Source: Bradyrhizobium liaoningense
GTDB taxonomy: Bacteria; Pseudomonadota; Alphaproteobacteria; Rhizobiales; Xanthobacteraceae
NCBI RefSeq assembly: GCF_018130785.1
Contig: NZ_JAFCJT010000011.1
Location: 124,001-188,000 of the forward strand
Direction of reading: 5' to 3'
Length of the DNA: 64,000 bases
Shown here: in pieces, positions 1 through 8,897 of the stretch
Layout: each line of letters begins with the position of its first letter
Numbering within the stretch: position 1 is the first letter of the stretch
The notes under the pieces: generated by a model
What the model saw: the letters and a program-made list of their open reading frames with translations, nothing else
Database searches by the model: none
Told to the model about the DNA's origin: nothing
Made by a program: the position numbers and the translations under genes

Positions 1-813
1 GCCGCCGGCATCTCTGCATGGCAATTCATCTCGCCGGCCCTCGGCAGCGCGCTCCTGATCGGGGTGATCGCCACCGTCGCCTACAATCCGATGTCGGCGA
101 ATTTGCGCGAGCTCTCCAAGCGCATGGAAGCCGAGCTGTTCGGCTCGGCGCCCGGCGGCGGCATCCAGGACGCCTCCGGCTTCTGGCTCAACCAGGTCAC
201 CAATGACGGCCAGGTCATCATCAACGCGGCGCGCAGCGAGCAGCAGGGCGTCCGGCTGACCGGTCTGACCCTGTTCCGATTCGATACGGACTGGCATTTC
301 AAGGAGCGCATCGAGGCGCGCGAGGCGACACTGGAAGCCGGCCACTGGCTGTTCAAGACCGTCCGCCGCTTCTCGCTGGATTCGCCGCCGATCGACCAGG
401 CGACGTTGGAGATTCCGACGACGCTGACCGAGGCCCAGGTCCGCAACAGCTTTTCCACACCCGAGACTGTGTCCTTTTGGCAACTACCGAGCTACATCCG
501 CTCATCCGAAAGCTCGGGCTTCGCGACAGCCGGCTATCGACTCCAGTATCACAAGCTTCTGGCACAGCCGTTTTTGCTGGCCGCCATGGTGATGCTGGCG
601 GCCTCCGTGTCGTTGCGTTTCTTCCGGATGGGCGGCGTGCAGAAGATGGTTTTGAGTGGCGTGGGCGCAGGCTTTCTGCTCTACGTTTTGTCGAAAGTGA
701 CTGAAGACTTGAGCAAGGCTGAGTTGATGCATCCGATCGCTGCGGCGTGGTTGCCCGTGGTGGTGGGCGGCCTCACCGGCTTTTTGGCCTTGTTGTACCA
801 GGAGGACGGTTAG
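1..813 (+). CDS. lptG: LPS export permease LptG, C-terminal part (5' end outside window)
   Basis: This is the C-terminal 270 residues of an LptG/LptF-family inner-membrane permease, which with LptF and the LptB ATPase pulls lipopolysaccharide from the inner membrane towards the Lpt bridge. The reading frame is open from base 1, so the start lies upstream. A membrane helix at the window edge is followed by a soluble region of about 150 residues, as expected for the periplasmic beta-jellyroll domain (the stretch AARSEQQGVRLTGLTLFRFD fits it), and then by three hydrophobic helices at the C terminus. That is the LptF/LptG layout. Its stop codon shares one base with the GTG start of lptD, so the two are translationally coupled. 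LptG rather than LptF is inferred from its place directly before lptD. Confidence 0.93.
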   Translation, partial: AAGISAWQFISPALGSALLIGVIATVAYNPMSANLRELSKRMEAELFGSAPGGGIQDASGFWLNQVTNDGQVIINAARSEQQGVRLTGLTLFRFDTDWHFKERIEAREATLEAGHWLFKTVRRFSLDSPPIDQATLEIPTTLTEAQVRNSFSTPETVSFWQLPSYIRSSESSGFATAGYRLQYHKLLAQPFLLAAMVMLAASVSLRFFRMGGVQKMVLSGVGAGFLLYVLSKVTEDLSKAELMHPIAAAWLPVVVGGLTGFLALLYQEDG

Positions 814-3299
814 TGACTGCCGTCCATCAAGGGCCCGTGCCTCGTTCGACGCGGCGCACATTGGTGCGCGCGAACGGGTGTGGCTTGTCCATTCGCAGGC
901 TCCTGCTGGCTGTCGCCGCCGTGGCGTCGCTTGGCGGGCTGATCGATATTGCCGCCGTGACGCCGGTCTCGGCCCAGAGCTTCACCTACAATCCGCTGCC
1001 GCCGCGTGCGAAGCCGCCGAAGGTCGCCAACGACAACCAGATGCTGGTTCAGGCGACCGAGGTCGACTACGACTACAACAATTCGCGCGTCTCCGCGGTC
1101 GGTAACGTCCAGCTGTTCTACAACGGCACCAGCGTCGAGGCCGACAAGGTCATCTACGACCAGAAGACCAAGCGACTGCATGCCGAAGGCAACATCCGCA
1201 TGACGGATGCCGACGGCAAGATCACCTATGCCGAGATCATGGATCTCTCGGACGACTACCGCGACGGCTTCGTCGATTCGCTGCGCGTGGACACCGCCGA
1301 CCAGACCCGCATGGCCGCGAGCCGCGCCGACCGCTCCAGCGGCAACTACACGGTGTTCGAGAACGGCGTCTACACGGCCTGCGCGCCATGTAAGGACGAT
1401 CCGAAGAAACCGCCGCTGTGGCAGGTCAAGGGTGCACGCATCATCCACGACCAGCAGGAGAAGATGCTGTATTTCGAGACGGCGCAGATCGAATTCTTCG
1501 GCGTGCCGCTCGCTTACATGCCCTATTTCTCGACGCCCGACCCGACCGTGAAGCGCAAGACCGGCTTCCTGATGCCGGGCTTCACGTCGAACACGCCGTT
1601 CGGCTACGGCGTCGAAGTCCCGTTCTACTGGGCGATCGCGCCCGATATGGACATGACCTTCAACCCGCGCATCACCTCCAGGCAGGGCGTGCTGTTCCAG
1701 GCCGAGTACCGCCAGCGCCTGATGGACGGCGCCTACCAGATCCGAGTGTACGGCATCGACCAGCTCGACCCCGGCGCACTCGCCGGCCAGCCCGGCGACC
1801 GCCAGTTCCGCGGCGCCGTCGACACCAAGGGTCAGTTCGCGCTGAACGACAAGTGGGTGTGGGGCTGGGACGGCGTCGTCATGTCCGATTACTACTTCTT
1901 CTCGGACTACCGCTTGTCGCAATACCGCGATCCGCTGGGCTCGTTCCTGTATCTGCCGACCGACGCATTGTCGCAGCTCTATCTGACCGGCGTCGGCAAT
2001 CGCAGCTTCTTCGATGCGCGTACGATGTACTGGCTGAGCTACTCGGGCAACCAGAGCCAGGTGCCGATCGTCTATCCCGTGATCGATTATTCGAACGTGC
2101 TCAACTATCCGGTGTTCGGCGGCGAGTTCAGCTACAAGACCAACTTCACGAACCTGTCGCGTGACGCCGCGGTGTTCGATCCGATCACCACGATCGCCAA
2201 TACCAACAGCCTGTGCACGACGACGTCTGCCGATCCGCTCGCGCGCACGCCGTCGCAGTGCCTGCTGCGCGGCGTCCCCGGCACCTACACCCGCCTCACG
2301 GCGGAAGCGCAGTGGCGCAAGTCCTTCACCGACCCGTTCGGCGAGATCTGGACGCCGTTCGCCATCCTCCGCGCCGACGCGGTCAACGCCTCGATCTCCA
2401 ACCAGCCGGGCGTGTCGAACTACCTGCCGGTCGGCGACACCCAGGCGCTCCGCCTGATGCCGACGGTCGGCCTCGAATACCGCTATCCCTTCATCAACGT
2501 TCAGCCCTGGGGCTCGACCACCATCGAGCCGATCGCACAGATCATCATCCGGCCGAACGAGACCTACGCCGGCAGGTTCCCGAACGAGGACGCCCAGAGC
2601 ATGGTGTTCGACACCTCGAACCTGTTCAGCGTCGACAAGTTCTCCGGTTACGACCGCGTCGAGGGCGGCGGCCGCGCCAATGTGGGCGTGCAATCCACCA
2701 CGCAGTTCGACAGGGGCGGCGCCGTCAAGGTGCTGTTCGGGCAGTCCTACCAGCTGTTCGGCCTGAACTCCTACACGGTCCAGGACACCATCAACACAGG
2801 CCTCGATTCCGGCCTCGACAAGCCGCGCTCGGACTACGTGGCGAGCGCCAGCTACTCGCCCAACAGCACCTACACGTTCAGCGTCCGCTCCCGCATGGAC
2901 GAGGAGACCTGGAATGTGCAGCGCTTCGAGGCGGAAGGCCGCGCCAACTTCAATCGCTGGTCGGTCAGCATGATGTACGGCAATTACGCCGCGCAGCCGG
3001 AGCTCGGCTATCTGACGCGGCGCGAGGGCATCCTGACCTCGGGCTCGGTCAAGGTCGCGGCCAATTGGGTGGTGACCGGCTCGGCGCGCTGGGACCTCGA
3101 GGCCAACAAGCTCAACCAGTATGTGCTCGGAGCGGGCTATGTTGACGATTGCTTCGTGCTCGGCGTGAACTATGTAACTTCGTATAGTTACTCTGCGGGC
3201 ACGGCGCCGCCCGTGCTGAACCACGCGTTCATGTTCCAGATCGGCCTGCGCACGCTGGCGACCTCGACCGGGTCCAGCTCGAACGCCGGCTACCAATGA
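813..3299 (+). CDS. lptD: LPS-assembly outer-membrane protein LptD
   Basis: LptD is the outer-membrane barrel that, plugged by the lipoprotein LptE, inserts LPS into the outer leaflet. The GTG start at 813 is chosen because AGGAGG (799-804) sits eight bases upstream and the codon overlaps the lptG stop. This gives 828 residues. A basic n-region (SIRRLLLAV) and hydrophobic core end in a signal cleavage site near VSA-Q at about residue 55. Next comes an OstA/LptA-like jellyroll (about 70-170, with phrases such as VSAVGNVQLFYNG and LHAEGNIRMTD). The long C-terminal part has the alternating aromatic pattern of a barrel and the family phrase YMPYFSTPDPTVKRKTGFL. Cysteines include a CAPC pair and a few more further on, so disulphides as in E. 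coli LptD are possible. The gene leads into surA, pdxA and rsmA, the same order as in E. coli. Confidence 0.97.
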   Translation: MTAVHQGPVPRSTRRTLVRANGCGLSIRRLLLAVAAVASLGGLIDIAAVTPVSAQSFTYNPLPPRAKPPKVANDNQMLVQATEVDYDYNNSRVSAVGNVQLFYNGTSVEADKVIYDQKTKRLHAEGNIRMTDADGKITYAEIMDLSDDYRDGFVDSLRVDTADQTRMAASRADRSSGNYTVFENGVYTACAPCKDDPKKPPLWQVKGARIIHDQQEKMLYFETAQIEFFGVPLAYMPYFSTPDPTVKRKTGFLMPGFTSNTPFGYGVEVPFYWAIAPDMDMTFNPRITSRQGVLFQAEYRQRLMDGAYQIRVYGIDQLDPGALAGQPGDRQFRGAVDTKGQFALNDKWVWGWDGVVMSDYYFFSDYRLSQYRDPLGSFLYLPTDALSQLYLTGVGNRSFFDARTMYWLSYSGNQSQVPIVYPVIDYSNVLNYPVFGGEFSYKTNFTNLSRDAAVFDPITTIANTNSLCTTTSADPLARTPSQCLLRGVPGTYTRLTAEAQWRKSFTDPFGEIWTPFAILRADAVNASISNQPGVSNYLPVGDTQALRLMPTVGLEYRYPFINVQPWGSTTIEPIAQIIIRPNETYAGRFPNEDAQSMVFDTSNLFSVDKFSGYDRVEGGGRANVGVQSTTQFDRGGAVKVLFGQSYQLFGLNSYTVQDTINTGLDSGLDKPRSDYVASASYSPNSTYTFSVRSRMDEETWNVQRFEAEGRANFNRWSVSMMYGNYAAQPELGYLTRREGILTSGSVKVAANWVVTGSARWDLEANKLNQYVLGAGYVDDCFVLGVNYVTSYSYSAGTAPPVLNHAFMFQIGLRTLATSTGSSSNAGYQ

Positions 3300-3352
3300 A
3301 CCGTCTGAAATGACGGCCGGGCTCTCCCGATCGCGAGCTCATCCCGGCTGAC

Positions 3353-4303
3353 ATGCGAGCGACAATCATGACGACCCAACTGCCTGTTTTTCGCCTCCTC
3401 CTCGCCATCGGTGCCGGGCTCGTCCTGACCGGCCTGCCCGCGCCGTCGCGTGCGCAGAACATCGTCGTCATGGTCAACGGCGACCCGATCACCGATTTCG
3501 ACATCGAGCAGCGTTCCAAGCTCGACCAGCTGACGACGCAGAAGACCCCGAGCCGGCAGGAGGTCATCAACGAGCTGATCGACGACAAGGTGAAGCTCAA
3601 GGAAGGCAAGAAGTACGGCGTCGACCCCGGCATCTCCGACATCAACCAGTCCTACGAGGCCATGGCGCAGCGCATGCGCATCTCGCCGGACCAGCTCACC
3701 AAGTCGCTCGAGGTCAAGGGCGTCCGTCCCGAGACGTTGAAGGGCCGCATGAAGTCCGAGATGGTCTGGACCAGCCTCGTGCGCGGCCGCTTCAAGGAGA
3801 AGCTGATGGTCGGCGAGCGCGACGTCGCGCAGGCCGTGCAGGCCCAGACCGGCGACAAGCTCCAGATCGAGGGCACCGAGTACAAGATGCAGCCGGTCGT
3901 GCTGATCGTGCCGCGCGGCTCGTCCCAGGCCTTCATCGAGACGCGGCACAAGGAAGCCGAGACCTATCGCTCGCGCGTCGGAAGCTGCGAGGAAGCCAAT
4001 TCGCTATTCCGCTCGACGCCGAACGCCACCATCCGCGACACCGTCACCAAGACCACCGCGGACCTGCCCGAGGCGCTTCGCAAGGTGCTCGACGACACCC
4101 AGATCGGCCACATGACCGCGCCGGAGGTCACCAAGGCGGGCATCGAGATGGTCGTGCTGTGCTCCCGCAAGCCGACCACGATCGACACGCCGAAAAAGCG
4201 CGAGGTCCGCGAAAAGATGTATTCGGAGAAGTACGAGAAGACCCAAAAGGCCTATCTCGACGATCTCCGCAAGGCGGCGATGATCGAATATCGCAACCGC
4301 TGA
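3353..4303 (+). CDS. SurA-like periplasmic chaperone / peptidyl-prolyl isomerase
   Basis: A 316-residue exported protein. A signal peptide (LLLAIGAGLVLTGLPAPSRA-Q, cleavage near residue 34) is followed by a SurA N-terminal chaperone domain (about 36-160, starting NIVVMVNGDPITDFDIEQR). The second half matches the position of a parvulin domain but is short and divergent, and I see only one such domain where E. coli SurA (428 residues) has two. It therefore probably works mainly as a chaperone for outer-membrane proteins such as LptD. No strong ribosome site separates ATG 3353 from ATG 3368, so the start is uncertain by five residues. Its stop overlaps the pdxA start (TGATG). The family is clear. 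Isomerase activity is not shown. Confidence 0.88.
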   Translation: MRATIMTTQLPVFRLLLAIGAGLVLTGLPAPSRAQNIVVMVNGDPITDFDIEQRSKLDQLTTQKTPSRQEVINELIDDKVKLKEGKKYGVDPGISDINQSYEAMAQRMRISPDQLTKSLEVKGVRPETLKGRMKSEMVWTSLVRGRFKEKLMVGERDVAQAVQAQTGDKLQIEGTEYKMQPVVLIVPRGSSQAFIETRHKEAETYRSRVGSCEEANSLFRSTPNATIRDTVTKTTADLPEALRKVLDDTQIGHMTAPEVTKAGIEMVVLCSRKPTTIDTPKKREVREKMYSEKYEKTQKAYLDDLRKAAMIEYRNR

Positions 4304-5337
4304 TGGCCAACTTCGTAAAAGAGCCTTCGATCAAGCCTTCGAAGCCCCTCGCCCTGACCCTGGGAGAGCCCGCCGGCATCGGCCCCGACATCACGATCGC
4401 AGCCTGGCTCAGACGCCGCGAGCTGAACCTGCCCGCCTTCTATCTGCTCGGCGACGAAGCGCTGATCGCGCGCCGCGCGAAAGCGCTTGGCGCCGATATC
4501 CGGATCGCCGCCGTGAGCGCCAGTGAGACCGAGGCCGCCTTCCCCAAGGCCCTGCCGGTCGTTGCAACCGGCGAACACGCGACGACCGAGCCCGGCAAGC
4601 CCGACGCGTCGAGTGCACCGGCCGCGCTCGCCTCGATCCGGCAGGCGGTTACCGATGTCCGTGAAGGCCGCGCCAGCGCCGTCGTCACCAACCCGATCGC
4701 CAAGAGCGTGCTCTACCGCTCGGGCTTCCGCCATCCCGGCCACACCGAATACCTCGCCGAGCTTGCCGCAGAGGACGGCCACGTGCCGCAGCCGGTGATG
4801 ATGCTGTGGTCGCCGCGGCTCGCAGTGGTGCCCGTGACGATCCACGTCTCCTTGCGCGATGCGCTGGCCCAGCTCACCAGCGAGCTCATTGTCTCGACCG
4901 CGCGTATCGTCGCGACCGAGCTGAAATCCCGCTTCGGCATCGAAAGGCCGCGCATTGCGGTCTCCGGCCTCAATCCGCATGCCGGAGAGGAGGGCTCGCT
5001 CGGCCACGAGGAGCAGACCGTGATTGCGCCAGCGCTCAAGGCGTTGCGCAGCGACGGCATCGAGGCGAAGGGACCTCTCCCTGCCGACACCATGTTTCAC
5101 GAAGGCGCGCGAAGCACCTATGACTGCGCAATCTGCATGTACCACGACCAGGCGCTGATCCCGATCAAGACAGTCGCCTTCGACGACGCGGTCAACGTCA
5201 CGCTCGGCCTGCCCTTCATCCGCACCTCGCCCGACCACGGCACCGCCTTCGACATCGCCGGCACCGGCAAGGCCAATCCGGCCAGCCTGATCGCGGCGCT
5301 TCGGCTCGCAGGCCGCATGGCGGCGTCGCAAAGCTGA
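4303..5337 (+). CDS. pdxA: 4-hydroxythreonine-4-phosphate dehydrogenase PdxA
   Basis: PdxA oxidises 4-phosphohydroxy-L-threonine in the DXP-dependent pathway to pyridoxal phosphate. The 344-residue protein begins with the family motif GEPAGIGPDI and carries HPGHTEYLA, GLNPHAGEEG and CMYHDQALIPIKT. The histidines in these three motifs correspond to the divalent-metal ligands of the E. coli enzyme. The end has RTSPDHGTAFDIAG. The ATG at 4303 overlaps the upstream stop by one base. An earlier in-frame start would extend far into the surA-like gene, so the overlapping start is preferred. The downstream stop again overlaps the rsmA start, so all four genes form one coupled unit. Confidence 0.97.
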   Translation: MANFVKEPSIKPSKPLALTLGEPAGIGPDITIAAWLRRRELNLPAFYLLGDEALIARRAKALGADIRIAAVSASETEAAFPKALPVVATGEHATTEPGKPDASSAPAALASIRQAVTDVREGRASAVVTNPIAKSVLYRSGFRHPGHTEYLAELAAEDGHVPQPVMMLWSPRLAVVPVTIHVSLRDALAQLTSELIVSTARIVATELKSRFGIERPRIAVSGLNPHAGEEGSLGHEEQTVIAPALKALRSDGIEAKGPLPADTMFHEGARSTYDCAICMYHDQALIPIKTVAFDDAVNVTLGLPFIRTSPDHGTAFDIAGTGKANPASLIAALRLAGRMAASQS

Positions 5338-6191
5338 TGAGCGCAATCGACGACCTCCCGCCGCTTCGCGAGGTCATTCGCCAGCACGCGCTGTCGGCCC
5401 GCAAATCGCTCGGCCAGAACTTTCTGCTCGACCTCAATCTCACCGCGCGCATCGCGCGTGCGGCGGCTCCCCTTGAAGACTCCACCATCGTCGAGATCGG
5501 CCCGGGCCCCGGCGGACTGACACGCGCGCTGCTCGCGCTCGGTGCCAAACGTGTCATCGCCATCGAGCATGACGAGCGCGCGATCCCAGCGTTGGAGGAC
5601 ATTTCGGCGCGCTATCCCGGCCGGCTCGAGATCGTGCATGGCGATGCCATGACCTTCGACCCGCGCCCCCTGCTCGACGGCGAAAGAGCAAAAATCGTAG
5701 CGAACCTGCCCTACAACATCGCGACCCAGCTCCTGATCGGCTGGCTCACCACCGAGCCGTGGCCGCCCTGGTACGACATGATGGTCCTGATGTTCCAGCG
5801 CGAGGTCGGCGAGCGCATCGTGGCGCTCGAGGACGAGGAGGCCTATGGCCGTCTCGGCGTACTCGCCAACTGGCGCGCTGAGACGAAGATCCTGTTCGAC
5901 ATTTCGCCGTCCGCCTTCGTGCCGCCGCCGAAGGTCACCTCCTCCGTCGTACGCCTCAAGCCGCGCGCAGAGCCGCTCCCCTGCGATCGCAAGCTGCTCG
6001 AACAGGTCGCAGCCGCAGCTTTCGGTCAGCGCCGAAAAATGCTGCGGCAAAGTCTGAAATCGCTGGGTGTCGATCCCGCACGGCTTGCGCAAGCGGCCGG
6101 CGTCGATGCGACGCGGCGTGCCGAGACTATTCCCATTTCCGGCTTTGTTGCCATGGCGCGTGAATTGGCGGATATACGAGCCGAAACGTGA
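5337..6191 (+). CDS. rsmA: 16S rRNA dimethyladenosine transferase RsmA (KsgA)
   Basis: RsmA uses S-adenosylmethionine to dimethylate two adjacent adenines in helix 45 of 16S rRNA (A1518 and A1519, E. coli numbering), a late check on 30S assembly. The 284-residue protein shows KSLGQNFLLD at its start, the SAM-binding motif VEIGPGPGGLTRALL, an acidic motif (IEHDERA) and the catalytic NLPYNIATQLL. The C-terminal domain contains FGQRRKMLRQSLK, typical of the family. The start overlaps the pdxA stop by one base. It is the last member of the coupled lptD-to-rsmA run, and 25 bases separate it from the next gene. Confidence 0.97.
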   Translation: MSAIDDLPPLREVIRQHALSARKSLGQNFLLDLNLTARIARAAAPLEDSTIVEIGPGPGGLTRALLALGAKRVIAIEHDERAIPALEDISARYPGRLEIVHGDAMTFDPRPLLDGERAKIVANLPYNIATQLLIGWLTTEPWPPWYDMMVLMFQREVGERIVALEDEEAYGRLGVLANWRAETKILFDISPSAFVPPPKVTSSVVRLKPRAEPLPCDRKLLEQVAAAAFGQRRKMLRQSLKSLGVDPARLAQAAGVDATRRAETIPISGFVAMARELADIRAET

Positions 6192-6216
6192 GAATGGAAA
6201 TTCCGGAGGAAAGAAA

Positions 6217-7275
6217 ATGGCGTTGATGCGTCGGCAGTCCCTGGTCAAGTTCGATGCGCCGCTGTGCGAGACCATCGTCGACACGCCAAAACCTCAGGGG
6301 CGTGAAGTGCTGGTCCGCATCGAGCGCTGCGGCCTCTGCCATTCCGATCTGCACATCCAGGACGGCTATGCCGATCTCGGCGGCGGCAAGAAGCTCGACA
6401 CCACGCGCGGCATGACGCTGCCCTTCACGCTCGGCCACGAGATCGCTGGTGTCGTCGACGAAGTCGGCCCGGACGTACTTGCCGGCCTCGTCGGCGCCAA
6501 GAAGGCGGTGTTTCCGTGGATCGGCTGCGGCCAGTGCCGCGACTGCGCCAATGGCGACGAGAATCTTTGTGCGAAGCAGCGCTTCCTCGGCGTCTCCATC
6601 GACGGCGGCTTCGCCACCCACGTGCTGGTGCCCGACGCGAAATACCTGCTCGACTACGATCCCCTGCCCGTCAACCAGGCCGCGACCCTGATGTGCTCCG
6701 GCGTGACCGCCTATGGCGCGCTCAAGCGCCTGGTCGACCGTCCGCGCCAGCGCAATCTCTTGCTCATTGGCCTCGGCGGCGTCGGCATGATGGGCCTGTC
6801 GTTCGCACAGGCGATGTTCAAGCAGCCGATCACGGTTGCCGATCTCAGCCCGGCCGCGCGCGAGACCGCGCTGAAGAACGGTGCCGCTGTCGCCTACGAT
6901 CCGTCCGAGCCCGACGTGATCAAGCGCATCCTGAAAGAAACCGAAGGCGGCTTTGACGAGGTGGTCGATTTCGCGGGCAACGAGAAGTCGATGGCGTTCG
7001 CGGTGGCAGTCGCCGCGCGCGGCGGCAAGGTCGTGGTCTCCGGCCTGATGGGCGGGCAGTTCACGCTGCCGATGGTGCAATGGGTCTACAAGCGTCTGAC
7101 CGTCGAAGGCTTCATGGTCGGCACGCTCGCCGAAGCGCAGGAGCTGATGGCGCTCGCCCGCGCCGGCAAGATCAAGCCGACGCCGATGCGCGAGGAGCCG
7201 ATGGGCGACGTCCAGAAGTGGATCGACGAACTGCGCGCCGGCAAGGTCGTCGGCCGCATCGTGCTGAAGAACTGA
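6217..7275 (+). CDS. zinc-dependent alcohol dehydrogenase (MDR family)
   Basis: A 352-residue medium-chain dehydrogenase. The catalytic-zinc motifs GLCHSDLH and GHEIAG, the four-cysteine structural-zinc loop (C-G-Q-C-R-D-C then C eight residues on) and the Rossmann motif GLGGVGMMG are all present. It should oxidise an alcohol or reduce an aldehyde with NAD(P). The substrate cannot be told from sequence. The ATG at 6217 has a perfect GGAGGA at 6205-6210. It follows rsmA by 25 bases on the same strand but has its own strong ribosome site, so it may be in the operon or separately expressed. A G+C-rich inverted repeat just after the stop (7301-7325) may end the transcript. Confidence 0.93.
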   Translation: MALMRRQSLVKFDAPLCETIVDTPKPQGREVLVRIERCGLCHSDLHIQDGYADLGGGKKLDTTRGMTLPFTLGHEIAGVVDEVGPDVLAGLVGAKKAVFPWIGCGQCRDCANGDENLCAKQRFLGVSIDGGFATHVLVPDAKYLLDYDPLPVNQAATLMCSGVTAYGALKRLVDRPRQRNLLLIGLGGVGMMGLSFAQAMFKQPITVADLSPAARETALKNGAAVAYDPSEPDVIKRILKETEGGFDEVVDFAGNEKSMAFAVAVAARGGKVVVSGLMGGQFTLPMVQWVYKRLTVEGFMVGTLAEAQELMALARAGKIKPTPMREEPMGDVQKWIDELRAGKVVGRIVLKN

Positions 7276-7441
7276 CGCGCAGGAAAATCTAGACGGGCCT
7301 GGCGGCGGGATGAGGTCTCGCCGCCGCGCTTTCCTCCGCGGAATTAACCCGGAATGGACGCAAGGCCCGGTTCCAAACAGGGGAACCAGCAAGTCGCGAA
7401 CTATAGTCCTTGCCAGCTTTCTTTGGAATTCTGGTGAGACC

Positions 7442-7603
7442 ATGCAGACCATCCGCCGCTTCCTGGCCGATGAAACCGGCGCCACTGCGATCGAGTACGG
7501 CCTGATCGCTGCCGGCATCGCACTCGCGATCATCGCCGTGGTCAACAATCTCGGCTCGTCGTTGAAGTTGAAATTCGGCCCGATCAGCACCTCGCTTAAA
7601 TAG
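7442..7603 (+). CDS. Flp/Fap-type pilin subunit
   Basis: A 53-residue pilin. A short basic leader and the motif DETGATAIEYGLIA are typical of Flp pilins, in which prepilin peptidase cuts between the glycine and the residue before TAIEY. A single hydrophobic helix of about 20 residues follows. Flp subunits assemble into tight-adherence (Tad) pili. No cpa/tad assembly genes are in this window, so this is an orphan pilin that must use machinery encoded elsewhere. The ATG at 7442 lies nine bases after GGTGAG. Family assignment is firm; whether it forms a pilus is not known. Confidence 0.93.
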   Translation: MQTIRRFLADETGATAIEYGLIAAGIALAIIAVVNNLGSSLKLKFGPISTSLK

Positions 7604-7676
7604 CGCGACCCTGCCCGCTCACTCGAAGCACGTCGCCGCGCGCGGAACGGCTGCGGCAACACCGCGTTGGCAGCGC

Positions 7677-7913
7677 ATGTCCATTCGTTGCACCGTCGAA
7701 AGCGCATTCTTCATCGCCTGGAGCTTCCTGGAGCAGAGCGGCGAGCTCGGTCCTCCGGACGAGAGCGCGAACATCATTCTGGATGCCATCGAAGCCCAGG
7801 TCAGGAAAGGTGAGCGCCGGCAGTTGATGCTCGCCAACAAGGCGATCGATGCCTACCGCAGGCAGGTGGCCCAAAGGCTCCTGCCGGCCGAACGCCAGAT
7901 CTGTCTCGGATAA
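7677..7913 (+). CDS. small protein of unknown function (78 aa)
   Basis: I do not recognise this family. The 78-residue product has a hydrophobic-aromatic N-terminal stretch (AFFIAWSFLEQSG), a middle predicted to be helical, and a basic C-terminal half (RKGERRQLMLANKAIDAYRRQ). No signal peptide or cysteine motif is obvious. Codon use matches the neighbouring genes, which supports it being real. No convincing ribosome site precedes the ATG. It stands alone between the Flp pilin and a Crp-family regulator. Confidence 0.5.
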   Translation: MSIRCTVESAFFIAWSFLEQSGELGPPDESANIILDAIEAQVRKGERRQLMLANKAIDAYRRQVAQRLLPAERQICLG

Positions 7914-8156
7914 GAGCCGCCCCGTAGGCGCGCGCCTTATGTTCACTCCTGAACAGACGATCCGGGCTCATTTCGAAATTCCGTAGTTCTCCGGATGAGA
8001 ACAAAGTTCGCAGCGTGACCCGCGCGCAACGCTGGACGGCGCGAGGCCTTCCGCCTGCGAACTTTTCGATTTCCCGCAAACACTTGTGTTCACTTTGGAA
8101 CTGTCGGTTCCTGCGTGGAAACGTAGGGTTTTTCCCCAGGTGCCGATTCCCGGCCA

Positions 8157-8897
8157 ATGAAGAGCCTTGAGACAAGAAGCGTGACCGGCCGGCCCAGGAA
8201 CGATCTGCTGCGAACGCTCAGCGCCCAGGATTTCGAGCTGCTCGCCCCACACCTGCAAGCAGTCGAGCTGGCCGCGAACCACATTCTGCATCACGCCGGC
8301 GACGGCATCTCCGTCGTCCACTTCCCCTGCGGCCCTGCGTTCGTATCGTTCGCGGTGCCGGTCGAGGATGACCGCGAGGTTGAAAGTCTCCTGGTGGGCC
8401 GCGAGGGCGGGGTCGGTCTTTCCGCAGGCCGCAGCCCGTCGCTGGCCTATTCCCGCGTCGTCGTGAAGGTCGGCGGCACGCTGATTCGCCTGCCGCTACG
8501 CGCGCTCGAACAGGCGCAGCAGCGATCGGCCAGCCTGCATGAGATTTTTACGCGCTACGCAGCCTGCCAGTTCGCACAGCTGCTCCAGACCGCGGCCTGC
8601 AACGCGGCGCATTCGATCGAGCAACGCGCGGCCAAATGGATCATCGCGGCCCGGGAGCATATCGGCAGCGACGAAATCCGCCTCACCCATGAGCAGCTTG
8701 CCGGCATGCTCGGCGTCTCCCGCAGCTATGCCAGCCGCGTCATCCAGACGTTCAAGGCCAGGCGCATCCTCGCGACCCGCCGCGGTGCCATCCTGATTCT
8801 CGATGCGCCGGCACTCGAGACAAGCGCCTGCACCTGCAACGGCGCGGTGAAGAAGCACTTTCGCGAAGTGCTCGGACGCGCGGCCTCGGCCGGCTAG
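8157..8897 (+). CDS. Crp/Fnr-family transcriptional regulator
   Basis: A 246-residue regulator. The N-terminal half (about 15-140) fits a cyclic-nucleotide-binding-type beta-roll, with LSAQDFELLAPHLQAVEL and the later LLVGREGGVGLSAG typical of this subgroup. The C-terminal half holds a winged helix-turn-helix (LTHEQLAGMLGVSRSYASRVIQTF, about 180-205). No cysteine cluster of the FNR type is seen in the N-terminal half, so it is not an iron-sulphur oxygen sensor. The ligand is unknown. It is monocistronic, with a 240-base upstream region and a palindromic repeat directly after the stop. Confidence 0.88.
   Translation: MKSLETRSVTGRPRNDLLRTLSAQDFELLAPHLQAVELAANHILHHAGDGISVVHFPCGPAFVSFAVPVEDDREVESLLVGREGGVGLSAGRSPSLAYSRVVVKVGGTLIRLPLRALEQAQQRSASLHEIFTRYAACQFAQLLQTAACNAAHSIEQRAAKWIIAAREHIGSDEIRLTHEQLAGMLGVSRSYASRVIQTFKARRILATRRGAILILDAPALETSACTCNGAVKKHFREVLGRAASAG

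Noticed and set aside
810..3296. An 828-codon open frame antisense to lptD
   Set aside because: It mirrors lptD almost base for base, has no recognisable domain, and is an expected by-product of high third-position GC. The plus-strand gene is clear.
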